A stretch of 12,025 bases of DNA, from NCBI GenBank assembly GCA_937928015.1, contig CALFXA010000131.1:1-12025 (forward strand), in the 5' to 3' direction. The stretch comes from an uncultured Anaerolineales bacterium. GTDB taxonomy: Bacteria > Chloroflexota > Anaerolineae > Anaerolineales > Villigracilaceae. Every line of letters begins with the position of its first letter. Within the stretch, counting starts at the first letter, position 1. The notes beneath the pieces were generated by a model. The model saw only the letters and a list, made by a program, of their open reading frames with translations, made no database searches and was not told where the DNA came from. Shown piece after piece: positions 6,022 through 12,025 of this stretch. The position numbers and the translations under genes were made by a program.

Positions 6022-7233
6022 ATGGATGTAGATAAAATACTTATCGTGGATGAGGAAGAAGAGTTCTCCGCCATTGCGCGATTGATCGAACTGGGGCGGC
6101 AAAAGTCTTTTGTAACGCTGGACGATATCCTGCACTTCTTTCCCGAGGCCGAACAGGACGTAGAGCAATTAGAAGAGGCATTTTCTGCGCTCTTGAGCGC
6201 GGGCATCCCCTTCGTCGAAGATACCCTCACCAACGAACCCACCGAGGACGAACTGGTCGCGGTGGAAGAGATCGAAGCCGAACCCGAGCCCGATCTTAAT
6301 ATCGACGATTACCTCGCCAACATCGACACCGACGACACCATCGGCCTGTACCTGAAAGAGGTCAGCCGTGTGCCGCTCTTGACCGCCTCCGAAGAGGTGG
6401 CCTTGGCCCAGCGCATCGAGCGCGGACGCATGGCCCGCGAGGAACTCGCGCACGGCAACGTCAACCCGCGTCGCCGAACCGAACTCCGCAAGCTGATTGA
6501 GGACGGCTGGGCCGCCCGTGAACATCTCATCACGGCCAACTCGCGCCTCGTGATCTCCGTGGCCAAGAAATATATGGGACGCGGCGTACCCTTCCTCGAC
6601 CTGATTCAGGAAGGCAACATTGGTTTGATCCGCGCTACCAAGAAATTCGACTATCGCCGTGGACACAAGTTCTCCACCTACGCTACGTGGTGGATTCGTC
6701 AGGCCGTGACTCGCGCCATCGCCGACCAGGGACGCACGATCCGCGTGCCCGTGCACATGGGCGATCAGATCAACAAGTTACTGCGCGTTCAGCATCAGTT
6801 GACTCAGCGCCTGGGCCGCGAACCTTCCGTCGAGGAATTGGCCGTCGCACTGGATGTCCCACCCAAGAAGGTCGAGAACATGATCCAGGTGGCGCGCCGT
6901 CCGCTCTCGCTGGAGACGCCGACCGACGACGAAGAGGATTCGGTCCTCGGCGACTTCATCGAGGACGATGAGGCTCCCCCGCCCGACGACTCGGCTACTT
7001 ATAACCTGCTGCGCGAACATCTCGGCGAAGTGTTGAACGGCTTGCCCCCGCGCGAAGTGCGCATTCTGCAACTCCGCTATGGTCTGCTCGACGGACAGGC
7101 CTACACGCTCGAAGAGGTCGGCCGCAAGATGGGCGTCACACGCGAACGCGTGCGCCAGATCGAGGCCCAGGCGCTCAGCCGCCTGCGTCACCCGTCCATC
7201 CGCAGGAAACTGCGCGATTATCTGGGCGAATAA
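6022..7233 (+). CDS. rpoD: RpoD-family sigma-70 factor
   Basis: The 403-residue protein directs RNA polymerase to promoters. An acidic N-terminal section (1-100) with a helical FVTLDDILHFFPEAE segment resembles region 1.1. Region 1.2 is at about 105-137 (DDTIGLYLKEVSRVPLLTAS). Region 2 is nearly canonical at 170-240: RLVISVAKKYMGRGVPFLDL, then IQEGNIGLIRATKKFDYRRG, then KFSTYATWWIRQAV and RTIRVPVHM. Region 3 is at about 249-325 and region 4 at 340-392, with the helix-turn-helix GVTRERVRQIEAQALSRLRH. The non-conserved insert between regions 1.2 and 2 is short. This is the group 1/2 architecture; bacteria of this type often carry several such factors, so being the single housekeeping factor is not certain. 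The ATG at 6022 is chosen over an in-frame TTG at 6010; neither has a strong Shine-Dalgarno site (GGATGG at 6012-6017 is the closest). A strong terminator follows. Confidence 0.93.
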   Translation: MDVDKILIVDEEEEFSAIARLIELGRQKSFVTLDDILHFFPEAEQDVEQLEEAFSALLSAGIPFVEDTLTNEPTEDELVAVEEIEAEPEPDLNIDDYLANIDTDDTIGLYLKEVSRVPLLTASEEVALAQRIERGRMAREELAHGNVNPRRRTELRKLIEDGWAAREHLITANSRLVISVAKKYMGRGVPFLDLIQEGNIGLIRATKKFDYRRGHKFSTYATWWIRQAVTRAIADQGRTIRVPVHMGDQINKLLRVQHQLTQRLGREPSVEELAVALDVPPKKVENMIQVARRPLSLETPTDDEEDSVLGDFIEDDEAPPPDDSATYNLLREHLGEVLNGLPPREVRILQLRYGLLDGQAYTLEEVGRKMGVTRERVRQIEAQALSRLRHPSIRRKLRDYLGE

Positions 7234-7250
7234 AACTGAATCAAACAACT

Positions 7251-7281
7251 GTGGCGCGGAAGCTATCCGCGCCACTTTTTT
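7251..7281 (+). terminator. Intrinsic terminator after the sigma factor gene
   Basis: GTGGCGCGGA (7251-7260) pairs perfectly with TCCGCGCCAC (7266-7275) around the loop AGCTA, followed by six T (7276-7281). This is a textbook Rho-independent terminator, 17 bases after the sigma stop. It also lies 12 bases beyond the stop of the convergent GT87-like gene. On the minus strand the following bases (AGTTGTTTGA) are only moderately T-rich, so it may work less well in that direction. Confidence 0.92.
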
Positions 7282-7292
7282 ATATGTTCAGG

Positions 7293-8234
7293 TTATTGGG
7301 AGATTGCTTCGGGTGCTTTGCGCCTTCGCAATGACAGAAACATCTCAATCAACATTCCCACGGGCAGCACCCAGGCTAGGCGCATGGCCTCCTCCCGCCA
7401 GAAGAAGAATCCCAGCAGCCAGGCGTACGAGAGCAGGACTGTCCACCAGTTGACCTCGAACAGCAGGAAGAGCACGTACGAGTACACGCCGTAAAACGGG
7501 GTCGCCAGCGCGGAAACCAACAGCCCTGAGAGCATCCGCTCGCGTTTCTCGCGGAAGAACAACGGCAGCGGCACGAGGAAGATGCCAAAGCGCCAGACAT
7601 CCATGCTGGCCAGCCGCCAGACATGGACGGGCAGCCCCGCCGTGGAGTTGGCGATCCAGCGCAGGGGCCAGTCGAAGCCGTAGACGAACAGGCTGAGGAG
7701 CACCGTCAAAACGGGAGCAGCCAACAGTCGAGGCCAGAGGCGCGGGGATTCCAACAACAGCCCAAACAGAATCGGCAATCCCGTCAGTTGCGGCTTGGTC
7801 AGTGCTAGAATCAGGCCGACCCCGCGCAGATAGGGATTCTTCGCAAATAGGAAGATGACCAGCCCCAGCGCCACCAGCACGTCCACCTGACCTAGCCAGA
7901 CCTGGCCCAGCATCGGGAAGGAGATCAACAGCAGGAACGGGTTGACCTCGGTGACATAGGCCAGCGCCAGAAAACCTATCACGCTGAGCGTCGTCCAGAT
8001 GGGCCAAGCCAGCGGATAGTCAGGCAGCAGGTGCAGCGGTGCGAGAACCCATTGCGCGAAGTACGGCACGTAGCCGCAGTCGAAACAACCCTGCGTGAAG
8101 GGCAGGTAATACCGATACAGGTCGTCGCCGCCAGGCAGGCGGAAAGACGCTACAATCAGGCCCAGCGCCGCGCCCAGGGCCGCGATCCAACTCAACTTTT
8201 GTCCACGGGAAAGGGAAGCCAAAAAATCCTCCAT
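7293..8234 (-). CDS. GT87-like polytopic membrane protein (DUF2029 type)
   Basis: The 313-residue protein has about nine hydrophobic segments and resembles GT-C fold glycosyltransferases of family 87 (DUF2029), which transfer sugars from polyprenyl-phosphate donors outside the membrane. After the first helix comes GGDDLYRYYLPF (about 35-46), where Asp37/Asp38 occupy the first-loop position of the GT-C catalytic acid. ALTKPQLTGLP matches the KPQ motif usual in the family. Substrate unknown. The start is uncertain. ATG 8234 has its nearest GAGGA 13 bases upstream, whereas an in-frame TTG at codon 5 (8220-8222) is preceded at four bases by GGAGGA (8227-8232) and may be the true start (309 residues). 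A short out-of-frame ORF beginning MMLSWRIFWLPF also overlaps this point. The last ~14 residues (LSLRRRKAPEAISQ) are encoded by a palindromic intergenic repeat, described separately. Confidence 0.75.
   Translation of the reverse strand: MEDFLASLSRGQKLSWIAALGAALGLIVASFRLPGGDDLYRYYLPFTQGCFDCGYVPYFAQWVLAPLHLLPDYPLAWPIWTTLSVIGFLALAYVTEVNPFLLLISFPMLGQVWLGQVDVLVALGLVIFLFAKNPYLRGVGLILALTKPQLTGLPILFGLLLESPRLWPRLLAAPVLTVLLSLFVYGFDWPLRWIANSTAGLPVHVWRLASMDVWRFGIFLVPLPLFFREKRERMLSGLLVSALATPFYGVYSYVLFLLFEVNWWTVLLSYAWLLGFFFWREEAMRLAWVLPVGMLIEMFLSLRRRKAPEAISQ
7300..7336. repeat. Dispersed palindromic repeat of the GTCATTGCGA...GAAGCAATCTC type
   Basis: Read on the minus strand this stretch begins CTGTCATTGCGAAGG and ends CCCGAAGCAATCTC, with ATTGC/GCAAT as the outer inverted arms (7303-7307, 7328-7332). 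It matches my memory of a small palindromic element dispersed in many bacterial genomes, usually between genes. Here it lies at the 3' end of the GT87-like gene and is translated as that protein's C-terminus, the TAA following at 7293-7295. Only one convincing copy is in the window, so its repetitive nature is recalled, not shown here. Confidence 0.6.
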
Positions 8235-8262
8235 GACAACATCATTTTCCTCAGTTTATGCG

Positions 8263-8268
8263 ATTGTA
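8263..8268 (-). promoter_or_regulatory. Possible -10 element of the minus-strand GT87-like gene
   Basis: TACAAT (five of six consensus bases) lies on the minus strand about 28 bp before the ATG at 8234, the right distance for a short leader. No recognisable -35 is seen upstream, so the call is tentative. No comparable element was found for the divergent plus-strand gene. Confidence 0.35.
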
Positions 8269-8291
8269 CCCCAGCGTCGGGCAGGCGCATC

Positions 8292-9152
8292 ATGACGGAT
8301 GTGGCCAAACGCCCCGACGGTGGCATCCGTAACCTGGCGCTGGCCCTGGCGCTGATTTCTCCTGCGTTGATCTTCGCGTTCGCCCAGGCCCTGCCGCCCG
8401 CGGGTGATTTCCTGGATGCCTTCTGGCCTGCGGCGCACACTCCCTTGACGCCATATCAACATCCCGCATTCCTGAATCCGCCCTGGGTGGCTTTGATCCT
8501 GTATCCGTTGTCGTTTCTGACGGAACGGTACGCGCAGGCCATCATCGCCTTTCTGAATCTGGCCGCGACCTTATTGCTGGCGGCGCGATTTGGGGGAAAA
8601 CGCCTGAGCTTCCTGCTGGTAATGACCTCCCCGACGTTTCTCTCCCTGCTGGTCAACGGAAACATCGGCTGGATGTCCGTGTCCGCTTTTTTGCTGCCCG
8701 CCAACTGGGGGCTGATTCTGTTGTTAGCCAAACCGCAGGACGGACTCATGGCGGGCTTGGTCTGGTTCAAGCGCGCGCAAAACAAACTTACATTTCTACT
8801 TCCCAGCCTGGGATTGGTCGCTCTTTCTTTCCTGATCTGGGGCTGGTGGGTTCCGCACATATTTCAGCAGGGTCTGCACACGGGCGGCCGGGCGGTCGGC
8901 CCGTGGAATATCTCCCCTTTTCCGTGGTTGATTCCGCTGGGGCTGGTTTTGCTGTATTTCGCCTGGAAGCTGGAGGATGAATTGCTTGCCGTGGCGGCCA
9001 CCCTGTGCCTTGTGCCTTATTTCGCCTTCTACTCGCTCAACACCCTCTACACCATGATGGCTGGACGTCACCCGCGCCTGGCCATCCTCGCCTGGGTCTG
9101 GTTGTGGGCCGCCTTCCTCGGATTACAGTGGGTCGGTCTCAATTTCTATTAG
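8292..9152 (+). CDS. Second GT87-like polytopic membrane protein
   Basis: The 286-residue protein has about eight hydrophobic segments and parallels the divergent neighbour. Both have an Asp-rich first loop (AGDFLDAFWPAAH, about 37-49; compare GGDDLYRYYLPF), a central KPQ motif (LLAKPQDGLMAGL), and a stretch after a short loop with a glycine (LLVNGNIGWMSV compared with VWLGQVDVLVAL). A GT87-type sugar transferase or a relative without activity is the best guess; the overall match is weaker than for the neighbour. The start is the only ATG in the region and the reading frame runs far upstream without other start codons close by. There is no strong ribosome site, only GGCAGGCG a few bases before. 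It ends seven bases before the next gene, so the two are probably cotranscribed. Confidence 0.68.
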   Translation: MTDVAKRPDGGIRNLALALALISPALIFAFAQALPPAGDFLDAFWPAAHTPLTPYQHPAFLNPPWVALILYPLSFLTERYAQAIIAFLNLAATLLLAARFGGKRLSFLLVMTSPTFLSLLVNGNIGWMSVSAFLLPANWGLILLLAKPQDGLMAGLVWFKRAQNKLTFLLPSLGLVALSFLIWGWWVPHIFQQGLHTGGRAVGPWNISPFPWLIPLGLVLLYFAWKLEDELLAVAATLCLVPYFAFYSLNTLYTMMAGRHPRLAILAWVWLWAAFLGLQWVGLNFY

Positions 9153-9159
9153 GGAAAAT

Positions 9160-10575
9160 ATGCAGAAATCTTCCGACATTCAACGCCTGCTGACCGCGCT
9201 CACCTTTCTGCTGACGGCCTTCCTGCTCAGCCGCACGCCCATCGACGCCGACTTGTGGTGGCATCTGCGCGCAGGTCAGGAGATGTGGACCCAGAAAAGC
9301 ATCCTGCTGACCGACATCTTCAGTTACACTCGCGCGGGCGCGCCGTGGGTCAATGCCTTCTGGCTGTCTGAGCTTCTGTTATATGGATTGTACAGTCTCG
9401 GCAGATATTTTGCGCTGGCGGCCTTCGTGGCCCTGCTCGGCGCGCTGACCTTCCACGTCGTTTCGAAGAACCTCAAGGGCAATCCCTTCGTCGACAGCTT
9501 CCTCCTGCTGCTGGCCGTCGTCACCGCCGCGCCCATCTGGGGTCCGCGCCCGCAGATTCTTTCCTTCTTCCTCGTGGCCCTGCTGGATTTATGGCTGATT
9601 CGCTCTCGGCGCAGGCAATGGCTGTTGATTCCCTTCTTTGCATTGTGGGCCAATCTGCACGGCGGCTGGATCTGGGGATTCCTGCTGCTGGCGGCGCACA
9701 TCGCGGGACTCTTCGTCCAATCGCTGTTCCAGCCCGAAGAACGGATTCCGCTTCGGCGGCAGGCTCTGCATCTGCTGGGCTGGACCGCCCTCTCCGCCCT
9801 GGCCATCAGCCTGAACCCAAACGGACTCGCCCTCTGGCGGCTGCCCTTCCAGCAGATAAACGTCTCGCTGGAAATTCAGGAATGGCTCTCGCCCGATTTC
9901 CATCGCGTGGACTTTCATCCGCTGTTGTGGATGTTGTTCCTGCTGATGCTGGCCGCGCCCTTCGCAAAGAAACCGCTGAACTGGCCGCAGCTTTTCAAGG
10001 TGCTGGGCTTTGCCTATCTGACCTTCGTAGCGCAGCGCAACATTGCCCTGTTCGCCATCACCGCCGCGCCCCTGCTTAGCGAGTGGATTCAGGCTTTCAT
10101 TGAAAGCCTGCCACGCCGAGAGAGTCGCCCCGCGCAAGACCTGGACCCGCGCCTGACGTCCATCCTCAACGCGGTGCTGATCGTCGTCCTCTCGCTGGCG
10201 GTGCTGGGCAACCTGTTCCTCATCTCCCAGCCCAGGCGCGTGGACGAGAACTATCCCGTTGCCGCGGTCCAGTGGATGCAGGTCCATCAGCCCGAAGGCA
10301 GGCTGTTCAACTCCTACAACTGGGGCGGCTACCTGCTGTGGACCCTGCCCGAAATCCCCGTCTTCATCGACGGCCGCGCCGACCTGTACGGCGACGACAT
10401 CCTCGACCAATGGCATGCCGTGGTAAATGCGGATAAGAAGGCGTTATCCCTGCTAGATCAGTGGGACGTGAAAGTGGTCCTCCTCGAACCTGACTGGCCG
10501 ATCATCGAGGTCTTGAAAAGCAATGGCTGGAAGGTGGAATTCGAGGATGAGCAGGCGGTGATTCTTGTTCGATAG
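9160..10575 (+). CDS. GT-C-like polytopic membrane protein
   Basis: The 471-residue protein has around ten membrane helices in the first ~355 residues and a soluble C-terminal domain (about 365-471). The first helix is followed by PIDADLWWHLRAGQ (27-40), then DIFSYTRAGAPWVNAFWLSE. This DxD-WWH arrangement, with a downstream aromatic loop, is shared by a large family of uncharacterised membrane proteins that look like GT-C glycosyltransferases, with Asp29/Asp31 at the catalytic loop position. The C-terminal domain contains GRLFNSYNWGGYLLW and IPVFIDGRADLYGDD, also typical of that family, and ends in a compact alpha/beta fold. AGGGA sits five bases before the ATG and the gene follows the GT87-like gene by seven bases. 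Role inferred: transfer or handling of a sugar from a lipid carrier at the outer face; the substrate is unknown. Confidence 0.72.
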   Translation: MQKSSDIQRLLTALTFLLTAFLLSRTPIDADLWWHLRAGQEMWTQKSILLTDIFSYTRAGAPWVNAFWLSELLLYGLYSLGRYFALAAFVALLGALTFHVVSKNLKGNPFVDSFLLLLAVVTAAPIWGPRPQILSFFLVALLDLWLIRSRRRQWLLIPFFALWANLHGGWIWGFLLLAAHIAGLFVQSLFQPEERIPLRRQALHLLGWTALSALAISLNPNGLALWRLPFQQINVSLEIQEWLSPDFHRVDFHPLLWMLFLLMLAAPFAKKPLNWPQLFKVLGFAYLTFVAQRNIALFAITAAPLLSEWIQAFIESLPRRESRPAQDLDPRLTSILNAVLIVVLSLAVLGNLFLISQPRRVDENYPVAAVQWMQVHQPEGRLFNSYNWGGYLLWTLPEIPVFIDGRADLYGDDILDQWHAVVNADKKALSLLDQWDVKVVLLEPDWPIIEVLKSNGWKVEFEDEQAVILVR

Positions 10576-10576
10576 T

Positions 10577-10610
10577 GTCCCCATTGCCAAGGCGAGACCG
10601 ATGCTCAATT
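10577..10610 (+). repeat. Possible decayed copy of the palindromic repeat
   Basis: Starting two bases after the stop of the GT-C-like gene, the sequence GTCCCCATTGCCAAGGCGAG and the following CCGATGCTCAATT resemble the element at 7300-7336 read on its minus strand (CATTGCGAAGGCG ... CCGAAGCAATC), with several mismatches and gaps. The likeness could be chance. It marks the left edge of the AT-rich stretch. Confidence 0.25.
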
Positions 10611-10633
10611 ATCAAAAATCTAAAGGATCGTAA

Positions 10634-10993
10634 ATGAAGTCCACATTTACAGCATGCTATAGCTTAATGCTTAGTCGGTTTGCAGGCTTTGCAGCGTCCG
10701 CGCTACAGTTTTTCACAACCCAAGGAAAGTTTAAAATCATATGGCCTTTCTTAATAATAAGCATGGTTTTTTTATTAATAGGCATATTGTTAGGTGAAAT
10801 CGAGTCGAAAGAAATATTGGCCAAAACCGAATGGGTATTGATTGCAGGAAATATAATAACAGTCGTGTTCGCGCTAGGAGCAATTGCCCTAGTCAGGAGT
10901 TTATATACGCTCTCAGGACCATTAACAATAGTTGGAATAACACTTGGATTACCTAGTTTACTAACTTTATTCTATTTATCGCGATTCAAATAA
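10634..10993 (+). CDS. Small membrane protein, unknown function
   Basis: The 119-residue protein has three clear membrane helices: about 37-57 (IIWPFLIISMVFLLIGILLG), 66-87 (EWVLIAGNIITVVFALGAIA) and 96-115 (LTIVGITLGLPSLLTLFYLS). A moderately hydrophobic N-terminus (1-25) may add a fourth. It contains no residues I can link to a function and no recognised family. AAAGGA lies six bases before the ATG. The DNA is much richer in A and T than the genes to either side except the next one, with many AAT, TTA and ATA codons, suggesting both genes arrived together. The gap to the HEAT-repeat lipoprotein is 34 bases with no obvious promoter, so the pair may be cotranscribed. Confidence 0.7.
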   Translation: MKSTFTACYSLMLSRFAGFAASALQFFTTQGKFKIIWPFLIISMVFLLIGILLGEIESKEILAKTEWVLIAGNIITVVFALGAIALVRSLYTLSGPLTIVGITLGLPSLLTLFYLSRFK

Positions 10994-11027
10994 GATGTTT
11001 TTAACGATCTATTTCAATAGGTGAACA

Positions 11028-11681
11028 ATGAAATATCTCAAAAACACTATTATTTTTATAGTATGCACTTTAACATTATTATCCTGCGGCCCCCTAGACG
11101 CTCCAGAAATCGATATATCTGAGTTATCGACACAAGAGTTAATCCAAATTCTAGAGGATCAGAGCAACAACAATGGCAACTTATTTCCAAGTGTGGTAGA
11201 AGAATTGGAAAGGAGAGGACCGACTGCCTCAACCGCAGCGCCTGCTCTTGCTCAAGCAATTGCTTATGATCGTCGCGATTCCACTATGGCTACTCGTGCT
11301 TTGATTGCAATGGGCCCAGCTGCCAAGATAGCCATACCCGATCTATTGAAGAATTTGAATAATCAACGTGCAGATGTGAGACTTTACTCAGTATTTGAAT
11401 TGGGAATTATTGGTGAGTCTTCATTATGCGCAGTGCCTAATATAGCACCCCTATTATGGGACTCGGATTCAGAAGTTAGATCTGCCGCGGCTAGTGCGCT
11501 TGATGCAATAGTTGGAGAAGACTTGGTTGAATCAACTCAGGAGCTTGATCCCTCTCTTCCTGGCTTTGTGTTCCTTGACAAACCAGAGGGCAATATTTCT
11601 GGTAAAGCAAGAGAATGGTGGCTAAGTGTGGGAAAGGGTACCCAATGGCCAGTAGAGGGCTGTGAAATATCTACACAGTAA
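11028..11681 (+). CDS. HEAT-repeat lipoprotein
   Basis: The 217-residue protein opens with a charged start and hydrophobic helix ending in TLLSC, so Cys20 is the probable lipidation site and the mature protein is exported. After an acidic linker come helical repeats of HEAT/PBS type between about residues 50 and 165. Examples are TASTAAPALAQAIAYDRR, ATRALIAMGPAAKIAIPDLL, LNNQRADVRLYSVFELGIIG and LLWDSDSEVRSAAASALDAI, with the AxxALxxxG and DxxxxVRxxAxxALxxI patterns. Such repeats make a curved surface for binding another protein; no enzymatic site is seen. The C-terminal ~45 residues are outside the repeats (WWLSVGKGTQWP). AGGTGA lies three bases before the ATG. It shares the AT-rich composition of the upstream gene. 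Partner and role unknown. Confidence 0.85.
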   Translation: MKYLKNTIIFIVCTLTLLSCGPLDAPEIDISELSTQELIQILEDQSNNNGNLFPSVVEELERRGPTASTAAPALAQAIAYDRRDSTMATRALIAMGPAAKIAIPDLLKNLNNQRADVRLYSVFELGIIGESSLCAVPNIAPLLWDSDSEVRSAAASALDAIVGEDLVESTQELDPSLPGFVFLDKPEGNISGKAREWWLSVGKGTQWPVEGCEISTQ

Positions 11682-11706
11682 TAAATTCATAAAACTGTCT
11701 CTAGTT

Positions 11707-11740
11707 CTGGCGGCAGTTGCACTGCCGCCAGTTCATTTAC
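11707..11740. terminator. Hairpin between convergent genes, probable terminator
   Basis: CTGGCGGCAG (11707-11716) pairs perfectly with CTGCCGCCAG (11722-11731) around the loop TTGCA. On the plus strand it is followed by TTCATTTA, a poor T-run; on the minus strand the following bases are also only partly T-rich. It lies 25 bases after the HEAT gene stop and 37 bases beyond the heme o synthase stop. It likely limits read-through from both sides. Confidence 0.65.
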
Positions 11741-11768
11741 TATGCCATCGAGAGATTATGGTCTCAGC

Positions 11769-11971
11769 CTACAACACCGCATCCAGCATCAATGCCAGGA
11801 AGAGGAAGGCCAGGTACATACTCGACCAGCGGTACATGATATGGGCCACCTTGTTGCCGGGCACCTTCCACACGCGCCAGGCGGTGTAGAGTAATGAGAG
11901 TCCCAGCAGGAGCGCGGAGACCAGGTAGATCGTGCCCGTCAGGTTGAAGAGCGGCAGGAGCAGGGTCACTG
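11769..11971 (-). CDS. ctaB: Heme o synthase (protoheme IX farnesyltransferase), C-terminal fragment
   Basis: About 67 residues of the C-terminus are present, ending with a TAG stop at 11769-11771. They read TLLLPLFNLTGTIYLVSALL, a second hydrophobic stretch, WRVWKVPGNKVAHIMYRWSS and YLAFLFLALMLDAVL. These correspond to the last helices of the CtaB/CyoE family, including the LLP turn, the YLV-x-A-LLLG helix and the final YS/SSxYLxxLF helix. The enzyme attaches a farnesyl group to protoheme IX in the membrane, giving heme o for terminal oxidases. The DxxxD prenyl-binding motifs would lie in the missing N-terminal ~230 residues. The gene is cut by the end of the assembly: sequencing adapter begins at 11972, so the apparent GTG start at 11967-11969 is an artefact of truncation. 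DNA composition is again GC-rich, unlike the two genes to the left. Confidence 0.8.
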
Positions 11972-12025
11972 AGCTCGGAAGAGCGTCGTGTAGGGAAAGA
12001 GTGTAGATCTCGGTGGTCGCCGTAT
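11972..12025. other. Illumina TruSeq adapter contamination at contig end
   Basis: From 11972 to the end, the bases match the reverse complement of the Illumina TruSeq universal (i5 side) adapter, starting with the AGATCGGAAGAGC core. There is one mismatch, C for A at 11974, and the last four adapter bases are missing. It contains TCTTTCCCTACACGACGC on the minus strand, the standard read 1 primer sequence. This is synthetic, not genomic; the genome sequence ends at about 11971. Any reading frame in this stretch should be ignored. Confidence 0.97.

Noticed and set aside
9589..10416. 275-codon minus-strand open frame opposite the GT-C-like gene
   Set aside because: Its Gln/Glu/Gly-rich translation lacks any domain or membrane segments, and the plus-strand frame has clear family motifs.
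11662..11889. 75-codon plus-strand frame across the end of the HEAT gene and into ctaB
   Set aside because: It overlaps the HEAT gene end, a hairpin and the antisense of ctaB, and has no plausible domain.
1..12025. CRISPR arrays, tRNA/rRNA genes, transposases, integrases, phage or toxin-antitoxin genes
   Set aside because: I looked for regular repeats, cloverleaf-like segments and signature motifs on both strands and saw none that could be supported.

Overview
The window looks like the chromosome of a GC-rich, free-living bacterium. The best guess is Chloroflexota, class Anaerolineae. This is inferred from the gene mix (GldA/GldF/GldG/DUF4340 export cassette, lipoproteins ending in LACG, GT87-type and other multi-pass envelope proteins, RpoD-type sigma factor, heme o synthase) and from the sequence style; no marker gene proves it. 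The right edge is a contig end: the last 54 bases are Illumina adapter, not genome.

Layout. Left block (31-1251, minus strand): a small secreted lipoprotein of unknown function, then an AlaX-type alanyl-tRNA editing hydrolase. They lie head to tail but each has its own TATAAT promoter. Diverging from alaX is a tail-anchored protein with two tandem EF-hand-like modules (1336-1854). Next is a tight four-gene operon (2015-5909): ABC ATPase, ABC-2 permease, GldG-type auxiliary membrane protein and a DUF4340 protein. The genes are joined by ATGA and TAATG overlaps and an abutting TAA/ATG. The operon is driven by a near-consensus promoter (TTGACT-17 bp-TATAGT) whose leader carries a terminator-like hairpin. 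The RpoD-family sigma factor (6022-7233) follows, with its own promoter region and a very clear intrinsic terminator.

Centre-right: two related GT87-like polytopic proteins are transcribed divergently (7293-8234 minus; 8292-9152 plus). The plus-strand one is followed 7 bp later by a 471-residue GT-C-like membrane protein (9160-10575). All three probably act in envelope glycan or lipid-linked sugar assembly, but no substrate can be assigned. A distinctly AT-rich stretch (about 10,605-11,700) then holds two genes, a 119-residue membrane protein and a HEAT-repeat lipoprotein; it looks like an insertion. Composition then returns to GC-rich with the C-terminal fragment of a heme o synthase (minus strand), cut off by the adapter.

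I found no CRISPR array, transposase, tRNA, rRNA, phage module or recognisable defence system. The points most worth a second look are the adapter, a dispersed palindromic repeat that encodes the tail of one GT87-like protein, the leader hairpin of the ABC operon, the Cys-to-Asp change in the AlaX zinc motif, the duplicated EF-hand-like protein and the AT-rich island.
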